46,243 nucleotides of DNA, taken from contig JADIYN010000046.1 of the NCBI GenBank assembly GCA_016705335.1, forward strand, positions 1-46,243. The letters run 5' to 3'. The stretch is from Draconibacterium sp. (GTDB lineage: Bacteria; Bacteroidota; Bacteroidia; Bacteroidales; Prolixibacteraceae). A program made the position numbers and the translations under genes. Shown piece by piece: positions 20,936-31,321 of this stretch. The first letter of the stretch is position 1. Each line of letters starts with the position of its first letter. Under the pieces are notes generated by a model. That model was given only the letters and a program-made list of their open reading frames with translations. It searched no databases and was not told where the DNA came from.

Positions 20936-21665
20936 ATCTAAAAGTAAATATAAAAGGACTGGAATTTAAAAAATCCGGTAATGACTGCTTCCGGTACTTC
21001 TGGTTTTGCCGAAGAATTGAATGATTTTATGACGTTGCTAAATTAGGAGCAATTTTATTAAAAGGCCTGACCTTAAAAAACCGCGATGGGAATGCGTGAA
21101 TGAACTCAGCCATATTTCAGCCGTTGAGTTAAATATTTCATGTCCAAATGTAAAAGAAGGCGGAATGTCGTTTGGGATAAGTTGCCCCAGTGCTGAAGCT
21201 GTAACAAGAGAAGTCAGGAAAGTTTGCAGTAAACATTTAATGGTGAAATTATCACCCAATGTTACTGATATTACTGAAATAGCCAGAGCAGTGGAAGGAC
21301 AGGGTGCTGATAGCGTATCGCTTGTAAATACTTTTCTCGGAATGGCTATAGATTCAGAAAAAAGAATTCCTTTACTTTCGACAATAACCGGTGGATTATC
21401 AGGTCCTGCAATAAAACCAATTGCATTGCGAATGGTATGGCAGGTATATAATGCAGTTAAAATTCCGGTAATTGGAATGGGCGGTATTATGAATGCTGCG
21501 GATGCCATTGAATTTATGTTAGCGGGAGCTTCCGCTGTACAAGTATGTACAGCTATTTTTAAAGATCCATTTATTCCGCTTCAAATAATTGATGGTATCG
21601 AAGATTACCTGATTCGACATAAGTTGCAATCTGTTAATGATTTAGTTGGTGATTTACAAATGTAA
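20929..21665 (+). CDS. pyrD: Dihydroorotate dehydrogenase B, catalytic subunit, with an internal deletion
   Basis: Class 1B enzyme of pyrimidine synthesis (dihydroorotate to orotate). The N-terminus reads MVDLKVNIKGLEFKNPVMTA once an extra A near 20974 is removed. It continues as LNDFYDVAKLGAILLKGLTL once a T near 21030 is added, and reaches RDGNA at about 21096. The text then jumps to NELSHISAVELNISCPNVKE, so roughly 60 residues present in homologues (the segment with TPR.AET.SGMLNAIGLQN) are missing. The catalytic Cys (NISCPN), KLSPNVTDI, TGGLSGPAIKP and IGMGGI remain. The missing segment contacts FMN and substrate, so the protein as written would not work. It is either an assembly deletion or real damage to an essential gene. 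Confidence 0.85.
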
Positions 21666-21880
21666 TCAAATATTATTAAACCAATTATGTAATTTAACTG
21701 TCTAAATTTGAGCATAAACTACTGTTCAATTAAAATTTCAAAAATATCAAGATAAAAAAATAGAATAACGTATATTGTAAAAACAGAATAAAAAAAAGAA
21801 AATTGCAATGTGAACATTTCAATTTTCGGCTTGTTGTATAATGCGTAAATTACAATTAATTAAAAAAACAGTTCAATATC

Positions 21881-23219
21881 ATGTCAAATTTTCAAATTGT
21901 AATGCCCAAACTTGGCGAAAGTATTCAGGAAGGCACAATAACCAAATGGTTTGTAAAAGAAGGAGATACAGTTGAAGAAGATACAATTCTTTTTGAAGTT
22001 GCAACCGATAAAGTGGATTCTGAAATTCCATCGCCAGTTGATGGTATAATAACAAAAATAATGTTCCCTGAAAATAGTTTGGTTCCGGTTGGGGAAGTCC
22101 TGGCTATTATTAATATGGGAGGGGATGAAAGTTCAACTGAAGAAAAAACTGAAAAATCAGAGGAAAAAAATATTGAAGCGGAAAAAACTTCTTCTTCAAA
22201 ATCAGAGAGCAAAAAGGATGAAGAAGAAAAACAACTGACTTGAACTAATGAAGAAAAAATGTTGAAATTACCCGTGAATCTTCATCACGTTTTTATTCCC
22301 CTTTGGTCAGGAACATAGCAAAACAGGAAAATATATCATTGGAAGAGCTTGAAAACATTAAAGGTTCAGGACAAACGAAAGAGTTCAAAAAAATGATATT
22401 CTTGAATATATTCAAAACAGGAAAAGCGGAAAATCAACCCCAGAAAGTAAAACGGAAAGTGCAACTACAAGCCAGAAAAATAATAACTCCACCAGCGGTT
22501 TCGATTGGCTCAGGCGACCAAATTATCGAAATGGACAGGGTTCGAAAACTTATTGCCGACCACATGGTTATGTCGAAACAAGTTTTCCTCATGTTACCGC
22601 TGTTGTTGAGGCAGATGTTACCGAATTGGTTATCTGGAGAAACAAAAATAAAGAAGCTTTTGAAAAGAAATATGGAGAAAAGATAACGTTCATGCCTATT
22701 TTCACAGAAGCAGTTGCTGCTGCACTTGCAGAATTTCCAATGTTGAATTCTTCGGTTGATGGCGATAGGATAATTCTTAAAAAAGATATAAACATTGGTA
22801 TTGCTGTTGCCAAACCTGATGGAAACCTGATTGTTCCGGTTATAAAAAATGCCGAACAAAAAAATTTAGTTGGGATTACAAAAGACTTGAACCGATTGGC
22901 AAATGCAGCGCGTAACAATAAATTGGCAATCGAAGAAATACAGGGCGGAACTTTTACCATTACAAATTTTGGCTCTTTCCGTAATTTAATCGGAACGCCT
23001 ATTATTAATCAGCCACAAGTTGCAATATTGGCCACTGGAAGCATTGAGAAAAAACCGGCAGTTCTGGAAACTCCAACAGGCGACGTTATTGCCATTCGTC
23101 ATTTAATGTTCCTGTCATTGTCATATGACCACAGAATTGTTGACGGTGCTTTAGGTGGTGCATTTTTACGAAAGATTGCCGACAACCTTGAACAATTTGA
23201 CATAAATCGGTTAGTTTAA
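21881..23219 (+). CDS. 2-oxoacid dehydrogenase E2, dihydrolipoamide acyltransferase
   Basis: About 446 residues in the repaired frame. An N-terminal lipoyl domain (lipoylated Lys in VATDKVDSEIPSP, about residue 46) is followed by an acidic, Lys-rich linker. A peripheral subunit-binding domain comes next (YSPLVRNIAKQENISLEELE, then ERVQKNDILEYI). The C-terminal catalytic domain carries SLSYDHRIVDGALGGAF, with the active-site His and Asp of the HxxxDG motif. Frameshifts lie near 22240, 22378, 22460 and 22585. With the E1 gene 15 nt downstream it forms a branched-chain or pyruvate-type complex. Substrate preference cannot be fixed from sequence; the branched-chain type is more likely because of the E1 fused form. 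Confidence 0.9.
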
Positions 23220-23234
23220 AAATTAGAAAAGAAC

Positions 23235-25285
23235 ATGAATATGAATGAATTGGAAATACCCAAAATTTATTCCATTAAAAAGACGGACAAGGAAACATTA
23301 AAAAAATGGTTTTATTTAATGACTCTTGGACGCTTAATCGATGATAAAGCCCCAAATTATTTAAAACAGGCTATCGGTTGGTCGTATCACGCACCTTATG
23401 CAGGACATGATGGAATACAGTTGGCTGTTGGTCAGCATTTTGAAAAAAAAGATCATATTTTTCTTTATTACCGCGAAATGCTGACTGCAATGTCATGTGG
23501 ATTAACTGCAGAGGAGATTATCTTAAATGGCATTTCAAAAGCAACAGAACCTTCGGGTGCGGGTCGTCACATGTCGAACCATTTTGCCAAACCTGAATGG
23601 AATATCCACACTGTTTCATCGTCAACTGGAAATCACACACTTCATGCAGTTGGAGTCGCAAGAGCAATTAAATACTATGGCGAAAAAGCTGTTGCAATTA
23701 GCGGTCAGGGAGAATCATCAGTAAGTGAGGGATATGTTTATGAAGCATTTAATGGAGCCGATAAGGAACAACTTCCGGTGATATTCGTGATTCAGGATAA
23801 TGGTTATGGGATTTCGGTTCCTAAAAAAGACCAAACTGCCAATCGAAAAGTGGCTAATAACTTTACAGGATTCAAAAATACAAGAATTATACATTGCAAT
23901 GGTAAGGATGTTTTTGATTCGATGAATGCGATGGCCGAAGCCAAACGTTTTGCTTTGGAAGAATCAAAACCTGTACTTTTGCAGGCTAATTGCGTGCGGA
24001 TGCACTCCCATTCAAATTCAGACGACCACCTTTGTACCGAAATCAGTTGGAAAGGAATTATGTAATGGATTATGATCCACTTGCAAAATTTGGGAGGATG
24101 CTTGTAAAATATGACCGATTTACTGAAGAAGAATTACTTGAAATTGAAAACAGCGCAAAAGCTGAATTAAAAACAGCTCACAAAGCCGCTTTAAGTGCCC
24201 CTGATCCTGATCCTGAATCAATCTACGATTTTGTAATCCCCGAAGCTTATCGATCTGAAAAATACCCTGAAGGATTGCACAATGAAGAAGGTGAAAAGAA
24301 AAAATTGATTACCGGACTAAATGAAACACTGAAAGCCGAATTCCGCTATAATCCAGATACTTTTATTTGGGGACAGGATATGGCCAACAAAGATAAAGGT
24401 GGGATATTCAACGTGTCAAAAGGATTGCAGCAGGAATTTGGAAAAAAGCGGGTGTTCAATGCACCAATTGCTGAAGATTTTATCATGGGAACTGCTAACG
24501 GGATGTCGAGATACAACGATAAAATACGCGTTGTAGTTGAAGGGGCTGAGTTTGCCGATTATTTTTGGCCGGCAATGGAACAATATGTAGATACAAGCCA
24601 TGATTACTGGCGCTCAAATGGTAAATTCTCTCCAAATATTGTAATTCGATTAGCTTCGGGTGGATATATTGGAGGAGGGATGTACCATTCTCAAAATATC
24701 GAAGGTTCATTAGCTGCCATCCCGGGGGTTCGAATTGTTTACCCCTCATTTGCCGACGATGCAGCTGGATTATTGCGTACTGCAATTCGTTCAAGGGATT
24801 GACCAATGTTTATGGAACCAAAAGCTTTGTACCAGGATCCGAAAGCGGCAACTGTTATTCCTGATGATTTTGAAGTACCGTTCGGAAAAGCAAGAATCAG
24901 AAAAGGAAGGCAGCGATTTAACATTGCTTACATACGGAAACACAACTCATTTAAGTATTGAAGCCGCCAATCGGCTCGAAAAAGAAGGTGCAAGTGTTGA
25001 AGTGATTGATTTAAGGAGCTTAATTCCATTGGATGAAGAAACCATTCTTAAATCGATTCAAAAAACAAACAAAGTATTAATTGTACATGAAGATAAAGTT
25101 TTTGGTGGTTTTGGCGGCGAATTAAGTGCTATTATCACTGAAAAGGCTTTCAAATGGCTTGATGCACCTATAAAAGAGTTGGTTCGCCTTTCACCCCGGT
25201 TGGATTTAACCGTATATTGGAAAGGGCGATTTTACCAAACGCAGAGCGGATTTATACAACAGCAAAAGAATTATTGGAATATTAA
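23235..25285 (+). CDS. 2-oxoacid dehydrogenase E1, fused alpha and beta chains
   Basis: About 683 residues: a thiamine-diphosphate E1 with alpha and beta parts in one chain. The alpha part has GAGRHMSNH, a TPP motif with GQGESSVSEG ... DNGYGIS, and RMHSHSNSDDH. The beta part has VFNAPIAEDFIMG, EGAEFADYFWPAMEQ, RLASGG and VIDLRSLIPLDEE. Shifts near 24035 (one T), near 24795 (a G and an A, giving a false in-frame TGA at 24800), near 24900 and near 25170 (one A) split it. After the last repair the C-terminus reads SPFTPVGFNRILERAILPNAER and ends at 25285. It forms an operon with the E2 and probably the flavodoxin. 2-Oxoisovalerate dehydrogenase is the likely activity. Confidence 0.88.
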
Positions 25286-25300
25286 ATAAACAAAACCGAA

Positions 25301-25807
25301 ATGAGCAAAACAGTTATTATTTATAGTTTTCACACACAAAAATCAAAAAAGGTTGCTGAAAAAGTAATTGAAGTTTTTGGTAAAGATGATATAACGGCAA
25401 TTAATGCGGAAGAACTTACTGCAAAGGATTTCGAAGAAAATAGCAATTTCATACTTAGTGCTCCAACTTGGTTTGATGGAGAATTACCCAATTACTGGGA
25501 CGAATTTGTTCCTGAACTGGAAGAAATGGATCTCAAGAACAAAACTTTCGCCGTTTTCGGACTTGGCGATCAAAAGGGGTATCCAGAAAATTTTTGTGAT
25601 GCCATTGGGATTTTGGTCGGAATACTTGAAAATTGCGGGGCAAAAATCATAGGTAAAATACCTGCTGAAGGTTACACTTTCGAATCTTCGAAGGCGCAAA
25701 GAGGTGATATTTTTGTGGGTTTGCCACTTGATCAGGAAAATCAGGGAAGACTTACAAATGAAAGGGTTACGAAATGGGTTGCCCAATTAAAAAAGGAAAT
25801 AAAGTAA
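25301..25807 (+). CDS. fldA: Flavodoxin
   Basis: 168 residues, a normal long-chain flavodoxin. The 50s and 90s FMN loops are clear (APTWFDGELPNYWDEF and GLGDQKGYPENFCDA). The phosphate-binding loop is degenerate: SFHTQKSKK in place of the usual TGNTE pattern, so FMN phosphate binding may rest on fewer hydroxyl groups. The gene lies 15 nt after the E1 gene and is followed by a terminator, so it is the last gene of the dehydrogenase operon. It may carry electrons in an oxidoreductase pathway fed by 2-oxoacids; the partner is unknown. Confidence 0.9.
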   Translation: MSKTVIIYSFHTQKSKKVAEKVIEVFGKDDITAINAEELTAKDFEENSNFILSAPTWFDGELPNYWDEFVPELEEMDLKNKTFAVFGLGDQKGYPENFCDAIGILVGILENCGAKIIGKIPAEGYTFESSKAQRGDIFVGLPLDQENQGRLTNERVTKWVAQLKKEIK

Positions 25808-25830
25808 TTTACTGTTTAATTTATTTTTTA

Positions 25831-25865
25831 AAGAAAGGTTGCTCCTGCTTGGGGCAACCTTTCTT
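25831..25865 (+). terminator. Rho-independent terminator after flavodoxin
   Basis: AAGAAAGGTTGC (25831-25842) pairs perfectly with GCAACCTTTCTT (25854-25865) around an 11-nt loop. The following T-run is weak; the preceding sequence is also T-rich. Confidence 0.7.
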
Positions 25866-25910
25866 GTTTCTACTTCTTTGTTAAATTTGGATTGTAAAAG
25901 TTTAAAGCAG

Positions 25911-26324
25911 ATGAAAAACCGGAAAAAAGCATTTCTTAAGGTACCTCAAATTTTAGGAGGGAGCAAAGTATTTAAAATGTATATCGAGGAAAATTTGGTT
26001 TATCCTTCTGAAGCTAAAGAAAAACGAATAGAAGGTATCGTTCATTTAGTTGCAGAAATAGATGATAACGGCAATGTAATTCATGTTGAAATACTGCATG
26101 GACTGGGTGGTGGGTGTAACGAAGAAGCAATCCGGTTAATAAACGGTGTTAGGTTTGGTACAGCAAATAACAAGGGAATTCGGTTGAAAACTATAAAACA
26201 ATTCAGAATAAAATTTCAACTACCAACTGAAAATAAAATAAATTATCAGTTGGTAAGTCAATCAAAAGAAACAAATCAGAAAGAAATGGGCAAGAAATAT
26301 TCATATACAATTTCGATTACCTAA
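25911..26324 (+). CDS. TonB C-terminal domain protein without membrane anchor
   Basis: 137 residues from the ATG at 25911 (MKNRKKAFLKVPQILGGSKV). The frame is open further upstream, but that part overlaps the flavodoxin terminator. The core matches TonB-C: ENLVYPSEAKEKRIEGIVHL, DDNGNVIHVEILHGLGGGCN and a last strand FRIKFQLP. There is no signal peptide or TM helix in this reading, so either the upstream in-frame hydrophobic stretch (LLLGATFLVSTSLLNLDC, about 25840-25900) is a real leader whose start codon is non-canonical or damaged, or the protein stays in the cytosol. A C-terminal Lys/Gln-rich tail follows the domain. Confidence 0.65.
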   Translation: MKNRKKAFLKVPQILGGSKVFKMYIEENLVYPSEAKEKRIEGIVHLVAEIDDNGNVIHVEILHGLGGGCNEEAIRLINGVRFGTANNKGIRLKTIKQFRIKFQLPTENKINYQLVSQSKETNQKEMGKKYSYTISIT

Positions 26325-26522
26325 AACAAAAGAATAATTTATTTTACCACAAACTGTTGATAAACAATTAAATACACATATGTAATCAGATTTGTTTATT
26401 GCAACACATTTGTAACTGCCATATTGTCGTGAATATTTAAAGGTTTATATAATTCTACCAAATCAATCACAGTTTGTTGAAAATTCAATATTTTCAGATT
26501 TAAAAAATTTTGTTGAAAATAT

Positions 26523-26548
26523 GGCAAGGAAAATAGCTTTGCCTTTTT
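26523..26548 (+). terminator. Weak intrinsic terminator
   Basis: GGCAAGG / CTTTGCC form seven pairs (one G-T) around AAAATAG, followed by five Ts. It may end the TonB-C transcript or an unrecognised short RNA. Confidence 0.45.
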
Positions 26549-26672
26549 AGTTCAAATTCTAATTAGCGTATATTTTCTAATGGCAATCAAAATTAACAAT
26601 GACTGGTTATTATTTATTCGATATTATCGGTCAATTAAAGCAATGTTTAGTTTTCAGATAAGTTTTATTGAT

Positions 26673-26680
26673 TAATTTTG
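26673..26680 (+). promoter_or_regulatory. -7 box of the pyrG promoter
   Basis: TAATTTTG is a perfect TAnnTTTG match 30 nt before the likely start codon of pyrG. The -33 element is not clear. Confidence 0.45.
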
Positions 26681-26709
26681 TGCCTTAAAATCAAAAAAAA
26701 TTGAGAAAA

Positions 26710-28312
26710 TTGTCGGAAACAAGATACATATTCGTTACCGGTGGAGTTACTTCATCGCTTGGGAAAGGAATTTTAGCGTCTTCTTTGGCCAAATTATTAC
26801 AATCACGGGGTTTTAATGTAACAATCCAAAAACTGGATCCCTACATAAATATAGATCCCGGTACATTAAATCCGTATGAACATGGCGAATGTTTTGTTAC
26901 GGAAGATGGAGCTGAAACTGATCTTGATTTAGGCCATTATGAAAGGTTTCTGAATGAAGCTACTTCGCAGGCCAACAATGTTACAACTGGCCGGATTTAC
27001 CAATCGGTAATAAGTAAAGAAAGAAAAGGCGATTACTTGGGGAAAACAGTTCAAATAATTCCACACATTACCGATGAAATAAAACGTCGGATAAAAATTC
27101 TTGGTTCCAAAGGAAATTACGACATTGTAATTACTGAAATTGGTGGTACGGTTGGTGATATTGAGTCATTACCATATATTGAATCTGTTCGTCAGCTGAA
27201 ATGGGAACTTGGCTCAAAAGCAATGGTTATTCATTTAACCTTGGTACCGTATCTTGCAGCAACAGGTGAATTAAAAACCAAACCTACCCAACATTCTGTA
27301 AAACAATTACTTGAAGAGGGAGTTCAGCCTGATATTTTGGTTTTGCGTACCGAATATGATATCGATTTATCAGTTCGAGAAAAAGTTGCATTTTTTGTAA
27401 TGTGGCAATTGAAGCTGTGGTACAATCGATTAATGTTGCACAATTTACGAGGTTCCCTTAAAAATGCTTGAAGAAAAACTTGATTTGACTGTTTTAAAGA
27501 AACTTGGTCTTCCGATAAATGATGAAATAGATCTTTCTTTATGGAATGATTTCCTTACAAGACTTAAAAATCCAACTCAAACCATTGAAATCGGACTTGT
27601 TGGAAAATATGTGGAATTGCATGATGCATATAAATCTATTGCTGAATCAATTGTACATGCCGGAGCTGAAAACAGCTGCAAAGTAAACATTAATTGGATC
27701 CATTCTGAAGACATTAGTAGCAGCAATTATATTGAAAAACTGTCGAATTTAAACGGAATAATTGTTGCACCCGGATTTGGTCACCGTGGAATGAAAGGAA
27801 AAATTCTAGCCGCAAGATTCGCACGCGAGAATAATGTTCCTTATCTTGGGATTTGCCTTGGAATGCAGGTTGCGGTTATCGAGTTTGCCAGGAACGTGTT
27901 AAATCTGGAAGATGCCGATTCAACTGAAATGTCGCCAAAAACTCCCTATCCGGTGATTGATTTAATGGAGCAGCAAAAAGGTATTACCGATTATGGAGGT
28001 ACAATGCGCCTTGGCTCTTACGAATGCCGGATTATTGACACCAACTCGAAAGTTTTTAAAGCGTACAATAAACATACTATTCACGAACGGCACAGGAATC
28101 GTTACGAGTTTAACGATTCATTCCGTGAAAAATATATCGCTGCCGGAATGATTCCGGTTGGCGTAAATCCCGAAACTGATTTGGTTGAAATCATTGAAAT
28201 ACCTGAACACAAATGGTTTGTTGGTGTCCAGTTTCATCCCGAATACCGCAGTACAGTTTTAAATCCTCACCCTGTGTTTGTAGATTTTATTAAAAATTCG
28301 TTAGTTCAATAA
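26710..28312 (+). CDS. pyrG: CTP synthase
   Basis: About 534 residues. It makes CTP from UTP, ATP and glutamine. The synthetase domain starts RYIFVTGGVTSSLGKG and contains LDPYINIDPGTLNPYEHGE. The glutaminase domain has GICLGMQ (nucleophile Cys about 382) and QFHPEY. One T missing from a T-run near 27390 splits the gene; restoring it gives FCNVAIEAVVQSINVAQ across the break. There is no ATG at the start. TTG at 26710 gives SETRYIFVTGG at the N-terminus, as in homologues; TTG at 26701 would add three residues. It is followed 6 nt later by yidC, so the two are probably co-transcribed. Confidence 0.95.
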
Positions 28313-28318
28313 ATTAAA

Positions 28319-30249
28319 ATGGATAAAAAATCGATAATTGGAATTGTCCTTATTTTCGCGATTTTGGTTGTTTTCTCGATAATTAATCAACCTTCGAAAG
28401 AAGAAATTGAAGCCACCAAGCACCGGAGAGATTCTTTGGCATTGGTAGAAAAACAAAAGGAATTGTTGTTGCAACAACAAATTGAACAGCAAGCCGGAAT
28501 AAAAGATTCTACATTTGAATCCGATTCAATAAACACTGAAAACCAGTTAAAAAAACACAGATCAATTTGGTGTTTTTGGATCTGCAGCACTTGGTAATGA
28601 GGATTTTTATACACTCGAAAACAATTTAATGAAGATTACTTTCTCTAACAAAGGAGGAAGGATTTATTCAGTAGAATTAAAAAATTACCAAACAAACGAT
28701 TCACTGCCACTTATTTTATTCGATGGCCCGAAAACTCAGTTTGGATTGAATTTCTTTGCCCAAAACAGAAGTATAAAAACTCAGGAACTTTATTTTTCGC
28801 CGGTTGTGGATAGAAAAGCAACTGTTGTAAGCGGTCCGGAAGTAAAAATAGGTAATGAAGGTAAAATCAAATTCAATAAAGAAAATCCGGGTGGAAAAGA
28901 AACTGTTTCGTTTCGATTGGAAGTTGCGCCCGGTAGTTTTATCGAATACGATTACACGCTTGAATACAACTCCTTTCTTGTCGATTTCGACGTGCAAATG
29001 AAAGGGATGAACCAATATGTTGCTACAAATCAATCGTACCTTAATTTTAGTTTAGTCGTATGATGTTCCGCGCCAGGAACGGAAATCACAATTTGGGGAA
29101 GATTCTTACACAAATATCACGTACAAATTTTTTGAAGATGAAGTTGATAACCTGGCAAAAAATAAATCAGATGAAGAAAATCTGACAACAAAAATAAAAT
29201 GGATCGGGTTTAAACAGTTATTTTTTAATTCTACGATTATTTCAGATGAATCCTTTGCAAATGCACAAATCCGTCAAAATAAGACAGAGGATGATCCCAG
29301 ATATCTGGCCAATTTCTCTGCTGATATTTCACTTCCGTATGAAGGAAAACCCAACGAAACAGTTGGAATGCAATTCTATTTTGGGCCGAATCATTATCAA
29401 ACTTTAAAGCAGTATGATATCAGTTTGGAAAGCCTTGTTTATTTGGGTTATCCGGTTGTTCGGGAAGTCAACAGATTTGTAATTATCCCTATTTTCAATT
29501 TCCTGCGAAAATATATTGATAATTTTGGGATCATAATTTTGTTGCTTACAATCTTCATCAAAACCGTGTTATTTCCATTTACTTACAAGTCATACATGTC
29601 ACAGGCAAAAATGCGTGTTTTAAAGCCTGAAATTGATGAGTTAAGCGCAAAATACGGCCCTGATAAAATGATGGAAAAACAACAGGCAACAATGGCTTTG
29701 TACAAAAAAGCCGGGGTAAACCCAATGGGCGGTTGTTTGCCAATGTTGTTGCAATTCCCGATTTTGATTGCCATGTTCTTTTTCTTCCCAACTTCAATTG
29801 AGTTGCGGCAGGAAAGTTTCCTTTGGGCAACCGACTTATCGACTTACGATTCAATACTAGAACTGCCTTTCAGGATACCCTATTACGGCGCACACGTAAG
29901 TTTATTCTGTCTTTTAATGACAATAACCACCATTATTTCAACAAGTATGAACCAGCAGGCAATGAGCAGCAGTTCGATGCCGGGAATGAAAACAATGATG
30001 TATTTGATGCCTGTTATGTTCCTGTTTATACTGAATAGTTATTCATCGGGTTTGAGTTATTATTATTTCCTTGCAAACGTAATAACAATCGGTCAAACTT
30101 ATTTAATCAGGTATTTTGTTGATGAAGATAAAATACATTTACAGTTGCAGGCTAATAAAAAGAAACCGGTACAGAAATCGAATTTCCAAAAACGGTTGGA
30201 AGATTTGGCAAAACAGAGAGGGGCAAAATTGCCGGCCAAGAAAAAATAG
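28319..30249 (+). CDS. yidC: Membrane protein insertase YidC
   Basis: About 642 residues. It inserts and folds inner-membrane proteins with or without SecYEG. TM1 lies at the N-terminus (SIIGIVLIFAILVVFSII), followed by a periplasmic beta-sandwich domain. The conserved five-helix core contains FGIIILLLTIFIKTVLFPF, KKAGVNPMGGCLPMLLQFP and SYYYFLANVITIGQ. The C-terminal tail is Lys-rich. Two shifts, an extra A near 28550 and an extra G near 29056, break the frame in the periplasmic part; the text on both sides joins cleanly (NTDQFGVFGSAALGNEDF; NFSLSYDVPRQER). A terminator follows. Confidence 0.95.
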
Positions 30250-30269
30250 TATTTAAACACTTATAGATT

Positions 30270-30300
30270 AGGATTACAAAATTTGTAATCCTTTTTTTTG
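30270..30300 (+). terminator. Rho-independent terminator after yidC
   Basis: AGGATTACAAA pairs with TTTGTAATCCT across a single base, followed by eight Ts. Confidence 0.85.
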
Positions 30301-30305
30301 TTTAT

Positions 30306-30703
30306 ATGATTAAATTTTGTGTCATATTAATTTACAGCTTTTTTGCCTTTACAACATTCGGGCAAACTGAAAGAAGATTTTTAATATGGAATAAAAACGA
30401 AGTCATAATTCAACCCTGGAAAAACATTTCTTTTAATGTTGCTGAAAATATCCATTACTCGCCAAAACTAAATGCATTAACCCTGCTTTAACAAATTGGG
30501 GGATGAATTTTTATACCTCCGAAGAATCATTTATTAAATTGAATGAAGTTGGATTCCACCTGATCAGGTTTTACGAAGGATTATCAATTGTTCAACAACA
30601 ACATTTCAAACTAAAATTATATTACGCCCTCGAAAAGTATAAGTTATTCGAAAACTGGGGCACATCCGATATTATTGGATTAAATATGGGTTTCCAACTA
30701 TAA
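30306..30703 (+). CDS. Small exported protein of unknown function
   Basis: About 133 residues with a signal peptide (MIKFCVILIYSFFAFTTFGQ). The mature part begins TERRFLIWNKNEVIIQPWKN. A frame change near 30490 joins it to MNFYTSEESFIKLNEVGFHL and a C-terminus DIIGLNMGFQL. The strand-rich end suggests a small barrel or a truncated barrel protein. I do not recognise a family. It starts right after the yidC terminator. Confidence 0.5.
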
Positions 30704-30799
30704 AAAAATCTTTTCATTTTAACTTTAAACCTTTTGAAATTCAACGTGTCCAAAGGTTCGTAAATCTTTTGAAAAATTAAATTTTAAAAATTAATAGAA

Positions 30800-31173
30800 A
30801 TGAAAAAATCGGATTCCTTTTAATTGCCCTTATTATGGGAACATTGGTTGGCACTGCTCAAAACTGGCAAAACTCAACCCCTGAAGAAATGGCAAAACGC
30901 CAGACAGATCAGATAAAAGAAAAATGTGGTCTGGATAAAGCTCAGGAAAAAAAGGTGTATGACCTGCAGCTTGAATCAAGCAAAAAAATGGCAAAAATGC
31001 GCGAAGAAATGCAAGGCGGTGACAGAGATGGCATGCGTGATAAAATGGCAAAAATGCGTGAAGATCAAAACAAGGAAATGAAAAAAATATTAACCGCTGA
31101 TCAGTATGTCAAATACGAAAAATATTTGGAAGAAAGACGTGCTGCCAGACAACAGGGCGGTGGAAACAGATAG
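30800..31173 (+). CDS. Small exported Spy/CpxP-like helical protein
   Basis: About 124 residues. Adding one A to the run after the ATG at 30800 gives MKKIGFLLIALIMGTLVGTA, a normal signal peptide, before QNWQNSTPEEMAKRQTDQIK. The rest is almost entirely charged helix with a repeated KMAKMRE segment and LTADQYVKYEKYLEERR, the 'LT.eQ...y' pattern of periplasmic Spy/CpxP-type or DUF4890 proteins. The usual role is as a periplasmic chaperone or stress protein; this is by resemblance only. A strong terminator follows. Confidence 0.7.
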
Positions 31174-31212
31174 GTTTAGTTTACGGTATAGTAGTTTAGT
31201 TTGATTAAGTTG

Positions 31213-31241
31213 AGGCTTGCATTTTGCAAGCCTTTTCTTTT
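31213..31241 (+). terminator. Rho-independent terminator
   Basis: AGGCTTGC and GCAAGCCT (31213-31220 and 31226-31233) around ATTTT, then TTTCTTTTTT. It ends the Spy-like gene and faces the convergent E1 genes. Confidence 0.85.
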
Positions 31242-31321
31242 TTGACGAAGCTGGATTTATGCTTTTAAAAACCTAAAGCTCATATTCTATAAGTCAATAA
31301 TAGTTTTAAAAATTTGTACCT

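Larger units (their letters stand above)
26325..26709. other. Intergenic region upstream of pyrG
   Basis: No protein gene seen. It contains ACACATATGTAATC (26374 onward) and ACACATTTGTAAC (26404 onward), related to the TACATnTG words at 18.6-20.0 kb, plus a weak terminator and the pyrG promoter described separately. Confidence 0.5.
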
